The notes under the pieces: model-generated
Databases searched by the model: none
The model's input: the letters and a program-made list of their open reading frames with translations, nothing else
What the model was told of the DNA's origin: nothing
Made by a program: the position numbers and the translations under genes
In this document: positions 35,738-47,723 of the stretch, piece after piece
Layout: each line of letters opens with the position of its first letter
How positions within the stretch are numbered: position 1 is the stretch's first letter
Assembly (NCBI GenBank): GCA_026874595.1
Contig: CM049314.1
Span: forward strand, 28,721,729-28,785,728
DNA length: 64,000 bases
Source: Sipunculus nudus
Taxonomy: Eukaryota; Annelida; Sipuncula; Golfingiida; Sipunculidae
Reading direction: 5' to 3'

Positions 35738-38700
35738 GTAAATTACTAAATGTTGGCAATCAATCCCGGTGACAAAATCAAGTGCAGTGTGTTTACAGAT
35801 TTAACTTCCGTTAAATATTTCCAAGATCATATAATATCCCCTTTTTTTATTGGTTTAACTTGTCACCAATGATTGCCGTCCGACTGACTGACGCGTCTGA
35901 CAGACACCACGCACGTGATCTGCGTGACCTCCTTACTGTGTCATGTATTGGCACTGGAAAACCATTTTTAACCGATATTATATAATAAGATGAGTATTTA
36001 TTTTAGATATTAACATATTTTCTTAACTAAAAATCGAAGATACTGTCATATATCATGTCGTATATATATGTGATGTCTGATTGTTTACTAGTGATCATTT
36101 CTGTGCCAAACATTCTATGTACAATCGTAATCGGGCACAATGGGCCGTGCACAAGAACTGTCAATCATTCTAAGAGGCGTTTTGGATTGAAAATAAAATT
36201 AATACCGTCTTAAATTAGAAAGAGCCAGATAATTTATGGATAAAGTTAATTTTTCCAGTGTAAAATATAAAGATAACTTAATACTCCATGAAATATTGAA
36301 GTAATTATTATTCGACGTACGTGGAACTGTACGCCTATACACCCAGATCCTTGAATATTTAAAACAAGACAGTAAGTGACTTATACGCTTGAACAAATAT
36401 GTATTAATACGGTTTTAACACATACTGAACAGATTTTACAAATTTTTATATGTGTAGTACTTCCTGTATATGTATAGGCTACATGTGTACGTTCATGTGG
36501 GCGCGTTTGTGTGTGTGTATATATATATATAGGCCTATGTGCGTATTATAATTTTCATTAGTGATTGAAAAAAGCACCAATAGTTGTCACTGCCAGTGAA
36601 ACAGATTTCGGGCGGAGCTGCAAAACATCCTTAAATATATATGGCACATAGCAAACTAAATTTAAAAAATATAACCTATTATATTATGAATTGAAGTAAA
36701 TAATTTTTTTTGTAATACGTTTGCCTATATATAAGAGGCTATTCATTGTTGTAAGGAATAGTACTGCGTTATAAATGTTTGTAGCTTTTAAACATAAAAT
36801 CTTATCACTAATACCAGAACTTATAACTCCTTTTTATATTTCATCTATGAAAGTTTCTCAAATCGGGTTCATTCACAGCCTATATTCATGAAAAATACAT
36901 AACGTATACCGCAGACTGCATATATATCGCATATACCGTACGTGCACCCGGTATAAACGCCGCTTTATATTGATATCGCTCTCAAAACCGAGTCAACTCG
37001 TGCATGCATGGCCCAGGGATTAAATATGGAAAATGTGTCGTGGTCATGATAATCCTTTAAAGTCATACGGCGGAGTCAGTTTCAGTCATGATACTTGCAA
37101 GAAAATGAATAAAATATATTCGCCAATCTTAAATTAGAAGCTATAGCGTATATATATAGTGACGGTGACACAGTGAAAGTAAAATATAAAGACCAAAGAT
37201 GCGGACTTTCGATATGCATGCGCATGGTGTATTCAAAATGACGATCGAGAAAGCATGCAGGTGGACAAATAAGACTGAAATTTAATTGTACCTTTCCATT
37301 GCTGTAAGATAAGATTTAAAAGACGCAGGTATACAAATATATCTATATTGCAAAATGTTTGATGGCTTTGTCTCTAACTTGCCCCTTTTGAAGACCTAAA
37401 ATACCACAGGGTGTCGGCTTCTAATTTTACCCACCGACCTTGTCATTTTCACGTTTGATTGACAGTTTTATTAACACAAGGAAATTTTCCTATCACACAG
37501 AAGATTTTAGCGGAAAGACAGCACACAACATGTGGCCAACCAGACGGGGATTCGGAGTGAAAATTACTGCTTTAAATTGGCATCTATTACATTAATCCTC
37601 AAAGGATAATGACATCATTTACAATGTTCGGGAACCGAACGGCATGTATAATTACCAGGTTTAGGTCATGGTCCGCGTCTCTACAGCTGACGGGACTGGT
37701 GAATACAAAATAAATAAATAAACAAACACCCAAGAGATCATAACTTATTAGAAGTTTTTGGAACATTCCAGGTGCTTCTTAAGAATTATTGAATTGTTGC
37801 TGATTATTGTTTTATAATTAATTGGAACTCCGCCTCTCCGTGAAATCACCACCTAGCTTGCAGCCTGGGGAGATCGCATGCTTTCCTGCTGAAGCTGAAG
37901 TTTTATCAGCAGTGCATGATTTCTGACTATATGAGGGCTTAAATGTACAAAGTTACATACGGAGGTTACCAGATTAGCTATATGATTTGAAGTTAGGTCT
38001 CAAGTATACATCTAGTTAACTAAGGAATTGTGCATCTCAAAATTATTAAATAAATTTCCTACTTTTCTTCAATTGAAGTTGAATTGAATAAATGAAATTA
38101 TATATTATATTTCAATTTTATATTAATTTCATATGATGTATTTATGCTTCATTTAAATGTCACTGAAATAAAGTGCAAATTGAAGACCTGGATAAGTAAG
38201 TGCATGAAGATATGTACGTGCAATTTTCCTCCAAGATACCAGAATGTACTGCTATGAAATCATAGAAACTAGGCATACTTTTTATAAGCATTGTTGGACT
38301 TACGTAGGCCTATATATTTGAATAACATAACTTACATTAAAATGTACTGTTAAAACATGTTTCTTTGGTGTTACTTCACAGTTTAGTATCGTTTTCCCAC
38401 GTTTATAAACTTTGGTATTATGTGCATGATCCCCAATAGCACATTTTAAAAACACCTTTCCAACAATAAAAATATTGATTTTCCGTTATTTTATATTCTT
38501 GTTAATAACAATTTGTTTACATTAATGTGCATATTTATTATATATGTAATAAATTATTGTTCTACTAGTACTACCAGTGTTCTTATTGTTTCTGATCCCT
38601 GCGGGAAATAATCGATTCTAATGCATACATATTGCGCATGACGTGAGAGGATGTTTCCAGGTAACACAAAATAAACACGCTAGACCCAGTCACGTGAACC

Positions 38701-39180
38701 TTGCAGATGTAAAAGTAGGTACGATTGGATGAGAAAAGTTTGCAGCGTCAGTGCGTCATCGCTGGCTGAGGGATGACGCTGTAGAATTGGACCGTTCAGG
38801 AAAAAAGACCCAAACAGACGTGTCGTCTTGCATCTTAATTGCCCAGTAAATGTTTTATTTATTTTTATTTTTCCGTTATATTGACTAGATAGTATAATTC
38901 TGCGACTAAAATCTGCAAAACCGCCTCGTTAATGTACCTTGTGTGCTACATATTGCTAAATTCACTCATTATCGCTCAATCACCGCCAGCCGCGGATGAG
39001 CGGGTACTTAAAAAGAAATTGCATGGATACCCTCAATTAAGAAAATAAGAGTTTTCACAAGTGTAAGACATATTTGTTTTGATTTTTTTATTTCAAATTT
39101 TAGTACATTTGCACTGTTTCGATTGGGGAAAATTTGGATATATCAACGTTTATTTAGGCTAATCGTTGATCGAACCAAGT
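35738..39180. other. Low-copy AT-rich DNA, no gene seen
   Basis: Few repeats and no family A to D motifs. A CpG-richer pocket at 38620-38860 has GTCACGTGA (CACGTG at 38691-38696) and TGACG-type motifs with CAGCGTCA inverted as TGACGCTG. The low repeat density over about 3.4 kb contrasts with the rest of the window. Confidence 0.45.
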
Positions 39181-40145
39181 GCACACCTGTTTACCTGTCG
39201 CACCTGTAATTCATAAATTTTACACATGGCACTCAAAATTAAGTTATATGTTTTTTTCCTGCCTTATTACATGTATAAAATATATACTTCATTAAAAAAA
39301 TAATTTACCTGTATTTACCTGAAGTCATCTATACAGGTGAGTATGTTTTTATGTGTAACCTTAACCAAAATTATCAGTTTATGTTTTACATGTCTGAAAA
39401 ATCAAAATATAATGGTTTTACACAGTTGACACTTGTTAATACATATTCTTCTCAGCCACTTTTTAGCATGATTTTGTCACTGCCACAGGTAATAAGATCA
39501 GTTGAAGAACAAAGGTACTATTCACATAGGTAACTTAATTACTGTATTAAAAGCACCTGTTCTTATATCAAAATGAATTATACAGTCCATAAATAGAGAA
39601 GTTATTAATTTATAGTAACTATAATGATGAACAAGGTGTTTGCTAACATATTCAGAAAAAAAAATAATTTACCTTTACTTACCTGTACAGGTAAACATAT
39701 GTATTATATGTTAATAATCATAGCATGTGCTCTTTGGGTCAGCAAGCTTTTCAGGTGAAAAATGCTTGATTTCCACAGAAAAATCCAATTTTACTTGCAC
39801 ATTCTGGTTCGTTGGTGGTTCCCTTTCCAGTATTAGACCAAATCATTTACCTTTTTCTTACCTTTAATTAATAATTACCTTAGAGTGAAAAAAAAATCCT
39901 TACATTTCCCTGTTTTTATCAAATGGTTAATGGGTTACCTGAACAGGATGAAAGGGGTCATTTTGGAGATATACCAGTGAGTGGAAATACTGTTAGTACA
40001 GATTTACCTGTTGTTACTTGTATATACCTTAGTTACATACAAATCATACCATGTAAGTAGGAAAATAAATAAAATAACCTGATGGACATATACCTGACAG
40101 TAAAAGCTGAAAATTTCACAAAGATACCTTTAACGGTTACTGAGT
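39181..40145. repeat. TTACCTG / CAGGTAA motif cluster
   Basis: About twenty ACCTG or ACCTT motifs, often TTTACCTGTATTTACCTG-like, with inverted CAGGTAA copies such as TTACCTGTACAGGTAAAC near 39684. The spacing is irregular, so this is a degenerate array rather than a clean tandem repeat. Confidence 0.6.
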
Positions 40146-40915
40146 TAATGTCTCTTATATAGATTCATGTCAAAATGTGGAAAAAATGCAAAATAAGTCT
40201 GAACAGTAGGAGTGTGACAATCCACAGGCTAATCTGAACAGTAAAGGGTTAAATAGCTTCACCAGTCTGGTTCAAAAGATGAAACTATCTATGGCTTATG
40301 AGGGAACAACGTTTTAGGGTAACAGCATAATCCACTGATGAGAAACTGACATAATTTTTTAGATATTAAAGTTTCCGAAGAATACATGAACCCAAAGTGT
40401 ATAAAAAGGTGAAAGGAAAAAATTCAGATGTAATCACCATGACAGTCTTGCAGAACAAATACAGCCACGTATAATTCATGTTTAGACCAACGAATTATAA
40501 AAAACAACAACTTATTTGGAGGTATTTCTGATGTTTTTCTATAAATTTGAGATGTTTTGGAAACTCAGCTTATTACTGTAATTCCATAAAATATATGACA
40601 AATAGGTTTATTTTAATAAAGGATATAATCTTACATAATGACCATGCTTTACACAATTATCCTATTGCCTGACGGGGCAATAATGTAATACAAATGGGTT
40701 CATATTTCTCATATCTTTGAGCTCTGTAAATCAACCCTCCCCCTGGCCCCTGCACCCCCCCCCCCCCCCCAAAAAAATAATAATAATTAAGGTGTTTCTG
40801 AAGCAGTAGGAACCTTACACAAGAGATCTGAATCAAATAAATCAATCTTAGTAGAAGTTACTCATCTGGACACAAAACTAAAAATAACCTCCAACCTGAG
40901 ACTTCGAACTATTGA
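40146..40915. other. Low-copy DNA, no gene seen
   Basis: A run of about 14 C lies near 40757. No exon was recognised. Confidence 0.4.
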
Positions 40916-41090
40916 CCAGGGTTGGGGCCAATTACATTAAAAGGTAATCATTACAATTACAATTACTTTCAAAAATGTCAATTACAATTACAATTACAAA
41001 TTACTTAAATTTTACAAAGTAGTGATTAAATTACAATTCCTTTTGAAAAGTAATTAATTACTTTCAATAACTTTATAAAAAAAATATATA
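40916..41090 (+). repeat. CAATTACA-rich repeat with hAT-like end
   Basis: It begins CCAGGGTTGGGGCCAATTAC and continues as degenerate AATTACA units, for example ACAATTACAATTAC. CAGGG starts with this hexamer-like array are common at one end of hAT-type elements. The other end was not found. Confidence 0.5.
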
Positions 41091-41559
41091 AAATACAGAG
41101 GCAAGGTTCATATAAAGTATCATTCATGGTAGAAAGGCCAACTGATTGAATTTATAAAAGGAAAAACTGCAAATAAAAACATATCCAGTGAGTCAGTCTG
41201 GTGTCATATTTTAAAGTGCACAATAGCCATACTAATGATAATATATCATTGCATTATGTTCAAATTTACACTTTCTCTTATGGTAAAGCAAAACTGGCTG
41301 TCATCATCATATATGAACATTGCCATTATTCTTTATAATATCAGGCATTGAAACATTTGCTGAATTAATGTTTTGACACGAAATATAAATATCTAAAAGA
41401 ACATATGGGTAAACTATATTTTAAACATATTATCTTGAAGTCATAATATTCTTTTATCACATATTATCCTTTATTGGACAAAATGTCTTGCTTTTGATAA
41501 CACTGCAATTGGCATGTGCCAATATGAGCCGTGTTGACTTATATATAATTCTTCCCAAA
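41091..41559. other. AT-rich DNA, no gene seen
   Basis: No open frame or repeat-family motif was recognised. Confidence 0.4.
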
Positions 41560-42149
41560 TAAACTGGTAATATAAAGTGAATTTATAATACAATTAACCA
41601 ATCCAAACAGGAATTTACTGTCTGAAAACTAAATATAGAATAACATTAACAGTTAGCCTTGACCTTAAACCTTTTGACATCAAATTTGACAGGATTCTTC
41701 AAATAGTGATGCATGGGTAACACAATCATGAAGTCTGAATGCTATTAACAGTTGCACAGGTGACAAAGACAGGTATCTACTGAATCATATATTCAAACAG
41801 ATGAGATCTGACCTTGGAGATCACGGTCAATATCCTGCGTTTTAAAATTCAGCTGAGAACTTGTTCGAAGCTTGGTTGTGTATCAAATTTGAAAAACAAA
41901 AAAAAAATATGCAGAACTGTTATGCTATTCACGAGATATCCTATATTTCTGCAGATGTGACCTTGAAGATCACCATCAAGAAATTGGTTGACAATCCATA
42001 TATCACATTTTAGGGGAATATATGCAATTTAAAAACTGTCTATGTCTTACAGCTATGGTTTATGCCCTGTTAACGGACAGCCAGGGCACCAGGACAATGG
42101 ACAAAGACTCATCACTGTAGTTCAGCACGTCTGATAATCAGCTAAGCTA
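41560..42149 (+). mobile_element. Family A tail-side fragment
   Basis: It contains diverged units with TGACCTTGGAGATCACGGTCAA, split around 41812, and GTGACCTTGAAGATCACC near 41957. The tail is CCCTGTTAACGGACAGCC, ending ATAATCAGCTAAGCTAAAAA near 42149. The left edge is uncertain. Confidence 0.55.
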
Positions 42150-43029
42150 AAAACAGAAAAAAAACACTGCTTGGAAGTTTGAAAAAATCTTGTTTGTGAA
42201 GTTAAACCATATGGCTAGAAGTGGCATTTATGCTGTGATTATTTTTTGTTACACTGATTATTCCAGGGTAAGTTAAAATGAAATACTGGCAGATTTCATA
42301 CTGCATGTAAGACAACAAGTCATCAGAGGATAACAGAGCTCGCCGGTGCCGGGCATTCAGAGCATCACAGGGTTCCTTATTATGCCCATCATATTTCCTG
42401 TGATATGTGACCTCTTCAAATATGGAATGACACTTATATAAAATATTAAATTTGTAAATATTTCTGTTGATTTTCATGAAAATCCCATTATATACCTGCT
42501 TAGTGACAACAGCAACACATACCATGAAGTAGGCTGGTGACCTCTGATCTCATTGAATATGTGCATGTGAATTTTGCAGGTAATCAAATTTAGGTGAGAT
42601 ATTTTATTAGTTAATATTTCTGTTGAGTTTAATCAAAATCCAGCACTTTCCTCGCAGTGACACCATAAAGTAGCTTGGAGACTTCTGATCTCATTACATA
42701 TGTGTGGATTTAGCCTATAATAAATCTCGACAAATCAAATCTATTGGTAATGCCACAGAACATCAGCGAACTAAGTTTAACAGAAACATATTCATTAGCA
42801 ATGGAGCGATAAGCCCAACACAAAACTTTAACCCTACTTTTCCATGAACAAAGATGACCTGCTACCTTGACATTTAACCCCGAAATTATATGGTGAAATT
42901 TCTAAGCGCCATTATAACACATATTGCCGAGTTATTAATTAAGAGCTATCCCAAAACTGTTACCTGTGCTGGGTTGGGTTCTGTACACATTTTGTTCGTT
43001 AAGTGCTAATTAGTGGCCCAAATAAATTG
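42150..43029. repeat. Family D-like tandem units, degenerate
   Basis: Two units near 42540 and 42670 share GACTTCTGATCTCATTA-like phrases and ATATGTG with the family D elements at 43030 and 61697. The first 350 bp are unassigned and hold a 107-codon minus-strand frame (42202-42525) with no recognised domain. Confidence 0.5.
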
Positions 43030-43548
43030 AAACAAAAGTACCGCAAACATGCATAATTTGCCCGTCATGTATCTGGTCTCATAAAATATGCATGATTTTT
43101 TATGAGAATGTAATTCAGGTGAGAAACTCTATTTGTTTATATGTATAATGAGTTTCATGGAAATCCATAGGATTTTTGGTAAGTCACCAGTGTGATTCCA
43201 AAGAGCGGTTACCTTTGAACTCTTTAAATATGCGTGGATTTTGCAGGAAATGGTACTTAGGCGAGATATTTTACTGTTAAACATTTCTGATGAGGTTTAT
43301 CAAAATCCTTTATATTATTCATAAGTTATCGCTGCGACACAACAAAGTAGCCCAGTGACCTTATTAAATAGGTGTTGATTTTGCCCATAATCAAACTCAG
43401 GTGAGATAATCTGTAGGTAAGTAGTTGGTGTAGTAGTATGGTGAGTTTGGTGAAAATCCATCAAAGCCCCAGTAAGTTATAACGGCAACACAAAAAGTTA
43501 ACACACGGATGGACCGTATATAATACTCCCGCCATACAACAGGCGTAT
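43030..43548 (+). mobile_element. Family D element, copy 1
   Basis: The head AACAAAAGTACCGCAAACAT is followed by TTGCCCGTCATGTATCTGGT, aligning with 61697 onward. Interior units carry GTAATTCAGGTGAGAAACTC, TTTAAATATGCGTGG and TCAGGTGAGATA. The right end holds ATACTCCCGCC and AGGCGTAT. A family A head begins immediately after, so the two elements abut. Confidence 0.65.
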
Positions 43549-44720
43549 AACAAGGGACCCATGGGTCACGGAGCTCAGCTGAAATTTGTAAAATTTTAGC
43601 AAATGCAGAATGTACTTATTTCTATTTTTTACATATTAACATTCAAAAAGCTAAGACTAGTAAGAGGAAATGGCCTTGCTATTTGGTGTTTATCAAATAC
43701 TTAATATATGAATGCAAGACAAATGCTACATGTGCACTTTTTGGATCAAATTTAAGATGGAGGCGTCTCTTATTCTCAAATATTTGTGAAACTATCAGTA
43801 CCGGTATTTCCACTATGTGAAAGTGATATGTGTTTAAAATACCCACTGGGAATACATGAAACACTGTAAAATATAGAATAAGAGAGAAAGTAGAAGCCGA
43901 GACAAGCTGGACCATGTTGAAGCCTAGCAAAGCTAAGCTGCCTAGAGTATGGATTACATAATACAGGTGTGTGCTCCATCGCCCACTATACACACCACTG
44001 TTAAACTGGACTGGCTGACGTAAACGATACTTGACATGGTGATTAAAATCTTGAATAAAAGCTACTCTTTTCAATCAATTCCTTTGAAATTTCAGATTTT
44101 AAAAGATTAAACCAATATGTATACCTAGTATGAAAATTAAATCAACAGTGGGTACAGGAAAAAAATGTGCTATGGCTAAATTTGGACAAAATTTAAGGTG
44201 TTGATTTGTGCTAATAACTTTAAAAATTTACAAGATTAAGATCATATTCTAGGTATACAATTGAATCTTGATTAAATAAAGTTATATCCCTGAAAAAGGT
44301 CCCTAGCTTCAGCAATTCTCATGTTAAATGGATAAATATATTGTCTGAATTTTTACAAAGTGCGTTATGTTCGGGCCAATAATTTCAAGAATTTACCAAA
44401 TACTCACCTATTTTCTGGTATGTAAATAGCAAATTTATAGAGGAATATGTATATTAAATATGACAAAAAAAAAACATATCAGTGGTTTTGATATAAAGCA
44501 GTCTTGCAGTGTAACAAAGGGTTTTTAATGGAACATTGAGGTGTTTCTTTACTATATGAGAGGAACGAAGACTTAGTGACCCAGTGTTTAGTATGGTAGG
44601 AGATTTTGGGGACATCTAACAGTATTCAAAATTTTGGATTCACAGGTCCAATAGTTTCAAAATTTGCCCTGTTAATGGATGGCCCGACGGACGGATAGGT
44701 GGATGTACAACGAACAAAGC

Positions 44721-45882
44721 CATGGGCGCATTAATAGGGGGGCGCAAAGGGGCGCGCGCCCGCCCCCCTAAAATTCTGCTAACACTTATACCAGCATTAT
44801 GTTTGTTAACTCAATTTATTTAATGTTATTTCATTTGAGTATGCACACACATAGATATAAAATATGGCATTTTCAGCAGAAAAAAAATATTTTCATGTTT
44901 CTCTATGCGCAGTTATGGTAATGTTATTCCCATACAGAAAAGAAAGAAGAAAAACAAGAAAGATCTTGTTTGTATTGTAAATATAGATATATACATATAT
45001 ATATATCTTATATAATAATTTATATTTATTTTCCTATTGACCTAAAGAGAAACTAGTCTAGTTTTGTTGTATTTGTTGAAATTTTGTGAAGAAAGAACAA
45101 AAGCTAAGCAAGATATTGTTCGTAATGTAAAGAGTTTCAGACTTTGAAAATTTCTAAAATAAATCTAAACAGTAGAGGGATCATGTATACTTACACATTT
45201 CTCTCATTTTTGTACCATCTCTCTTTTCTATTTTGTTTGTGTGCAGAAGTGAAGTCTCCCAACCCTATTGGATTGTTCTGTTACATAATCGTGGATGGCC
45301 AAAAAATGTTAAACAAATCATGCAAGCTATTTGTGCTTTCACTAGACGATTGCTATGCCTCATTTTTAAAATTTACCCTGGAATACACCAAAAGACTATA
45401 TGAAAGCTTCCGGTTTATTGATTCTGGGGTAATTAAAATCACCTCTAAATACCCAGCTACTGTCTCTGGAGCTAGATGGCCAGGATTTATGTCAGAAAGC
45501 TGCATTTTGAATAATAATATAAACCTGAAAATGGTATGCAAATAACAGTCAATGAGTATTTTTTCACTTCTAATATTTCTTGTGTTTAACTACTTTATTT
45601 ACCTGAAGTCAGACTATCTTTATTACTTTTTAACTCCAACTGCCTACAGTTCGAACTAAATTTCTGCAAAAAAAAACTTATATTATGGAATTCATTATCA
45701 GAAGCTCTACATGAAAAATAGATGTAGTATCCTCCGTCAGATGCAGTGACATATAATAGTTAATCCATTTCAGATTTTTTACATCATCTTCTACCTATAA
45801 GTTACAAATAAGTTACAACACTACACTTATTGATGCATGTTTTTCTGTTTTTCAAATAATGCATTATAAATTTATATATATG

Positions 45883-45932
<50 letters not shown>

Positions 45933-46012
45933 GTCTAAAAGACGCAGGACAGCCCCCTTTTCCGACTTTGGGGCTGCGCCCACTCTAATTTCAAATCCTG
46001 GATACGCCACTG
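44721..46012. mobile_element. hAT-like insertion inside family A
   Basis: The left end reads CATGGGCGCATTAATAGGGG. The right end, inverted, reads CAGTGGCGTATCCAGGATTT. AAAGC occurs just outside both ends. The family A sequence is continuous if this segment is removed. The interior is AT-rich with an (AT)n block and a 133-codon frame (45144-45545) that I do not recognise. The terminal match is short, so the superfamily is tentative; being an insertion is well supported. Confidence 0.6.
45889..45926. repeat. (AT)n microsatellite
   Basis: About 38 bp of AT dinucleotides near the right end of the inserted element. Confidence 0.9.
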
Positions 46013-46045
46013 AAAGCACCATGACTATTGCTCAGATGACTTATA

Positions 46046-46425
46046 ATTTTGTAATCTAAATGTGCCATATACCTTTTTAATCCTGATATTTAAAACCATT
46101 TTTTTAAGGGACTGCTTATTAAAACTGAACTGGCTACTTAATTACAAGTATGATAAAGTGCATTATCCGTACGCAGCCTCTGATTTTCACAGATATTTTC
46201 CATGTATACTCTTCAACCACTGTACCAGAACCTTCTCATGTCTCTGACTACCAAGTAAAAAACTCGATACTAAACATTACATAAATCAAGGTCATAAACA
46301 CAAAAGTATGCTGAAATGAAAGGAAAAGGCTTGCATACATTGTATTTTATCTGGAATGAGAAAGTACAAGTCATTCAAGGGGAATGCTTTCTTATGTAAT
46401 ACTGCCCTTAGTAACTAGAATACGG
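46046..46425. other. Low-copy DNA, no gene seen
   Basis: A 61-codon frame only; nothing recognised. Confidence 0.4.
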
Positions 46426-47168
46426 GTAGTCGTCAAGCGACTACGTTTTTCCGCCTAAATCAGAGTAGGACGGGTGAAGTGACGCATGGATTGAGTGGCA
46501 AAGGAAAATAGAGTGAGATGTGTTGCATATTAGCATGAATGTCTGCCACGTAAACATGATTGTAGGTAGAGCAGCCAGTTTTGTGTATTATAAAGAGCCA
46601 TGTAAGATCTAAACACATGCAACATTTCAGGAAGATACTTCAAACCAGTCCAGAGATATTAGCATGGATGTCTGCAGCCTGAACGTGAATGTAGAAGGTG
46701 CCATCTGTCATAAAATCAAGAAAGCTATCCAGGATGTAAAAGGATGCAAAATTTCAGGTGAATAAGTCCAACCACTGCAGAGATATAGGAGTGATTTAAA
46801 CCCAAGGCAGACAAACAAATGGATACTGTGCAAAAATGGTTGTAGGTGGCGCCACCATTTTTGTGTATGTCATACAGCTATCCAAGAGCTACATTCGTGA
46901 TAAATTTCAGCCCGATCGGTCAAATTAGGCCGAAGATATGTGGGTTAATGTGTCAAAACAGACGCACAGATGGACGGACTGCGGAGAGGAAAGGTCAGAA
47001 GTCAACGCAAAATATATAAGCACCAGTACACATGTGACCCGATAAGGATGTCAAGTTTCGGAAAAATCGGTCCAGTGGTCCCAGAGTTCTATTCAGGAAA
47101 CGAACGCGGCGGCAGCGGCGGAACCCGGTCAAAAACATAATATCCGCAAAACTTCGTTTTGGCGGATA
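46426..47168 (+). mobile_element. Family E element bounded by hairpins
   Basis: The left hairpin is GTAGTCG-TCAAG-CGACTAC (46426-46444). The right hairpin is TATCCGC-AAAAC-TTC-GTTTT-GGCGGATA (47141-47168). Between them are about 140 bp units with TTTCAGG phrases and one perfect GGTGGCGCCACC (46845-46856), related to family B cores, then GACGCACAGATGGACGGAC. That both hairpins bound one element is inference. Confidence 0.55.
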
Positions 47169-47723
47169 CAATTAATCTCGAACACATTGTCACGAACAAC
47201 TGTAAAGATCAGGACCCCTTAGTTGTTAAAATGCGCAAGGGAGGGGGGGGGGGTTTGTATGTAGTGAATAGCACTTCTATGACCACTTATCTTTTGGTAA
47301 TTCTGTTTGTTGCTCTGCTAAAAACTTGTAAATCGTCTAGAAATTCAGAAATTAGAAATCCTTTGTGGATTAAACATATTCATGGGACTGTCATTGGACC
47401 AGTTGACTAATGGTGAACAGAGACTAACAGAAGAGACCCATTGCCTGTAACCACTGTTTGTATTTCTGAACTGTATGTCATATTTTGATCTGCTGTACTG
47501 GTATACACATGCTTGTAGTACAACACAATAAATAATTTATGATATTGTGAATGTGGTATGATAAGATGAAAGAGGACACGCACACTGCAGGTAATTATTC
47601 GGTTGTCAGATGTGATGAGAAAGGTGCAGACTTACATTGGCAAAAATTATACTGTGTGACAGAAGTTCTGCTAGTTGCATGGGCAGAAGAGAAACTGCTA
47701 AATGTTTTTGAGAAAGAGACAGC
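47169..47723. other. Low-copy DNA, no gene seen
   Basis: Short frames only. A G run lies near 47242. Confidence 0.4.

Larger units (their letters stand above)
43549..46045 (+). mobile_element. Family A element interrupted by an insertion
   Basis: The head AACAAGGGACCCATGGGTCA is at 43549, with GAGCTCAGCTGAA. The distal core is near 44110-44460 and GGACATCTAACAGTATTC follows near 44610. The tail GACGGACGGATAGGTGG is split at about 44720. It resumes after 46012 with ACCATGACTATTGCTCAG and decays near 46045. Without the 1.29 kb insertion it would be about 1.2 kb. Confidence 0.7.

Noticed and set aside
45144-45545. 133-codon plus-strand frame as a gene
   Set aside because: Unrecognised, inside an inserted element, with no supporting splice or promoter signals.
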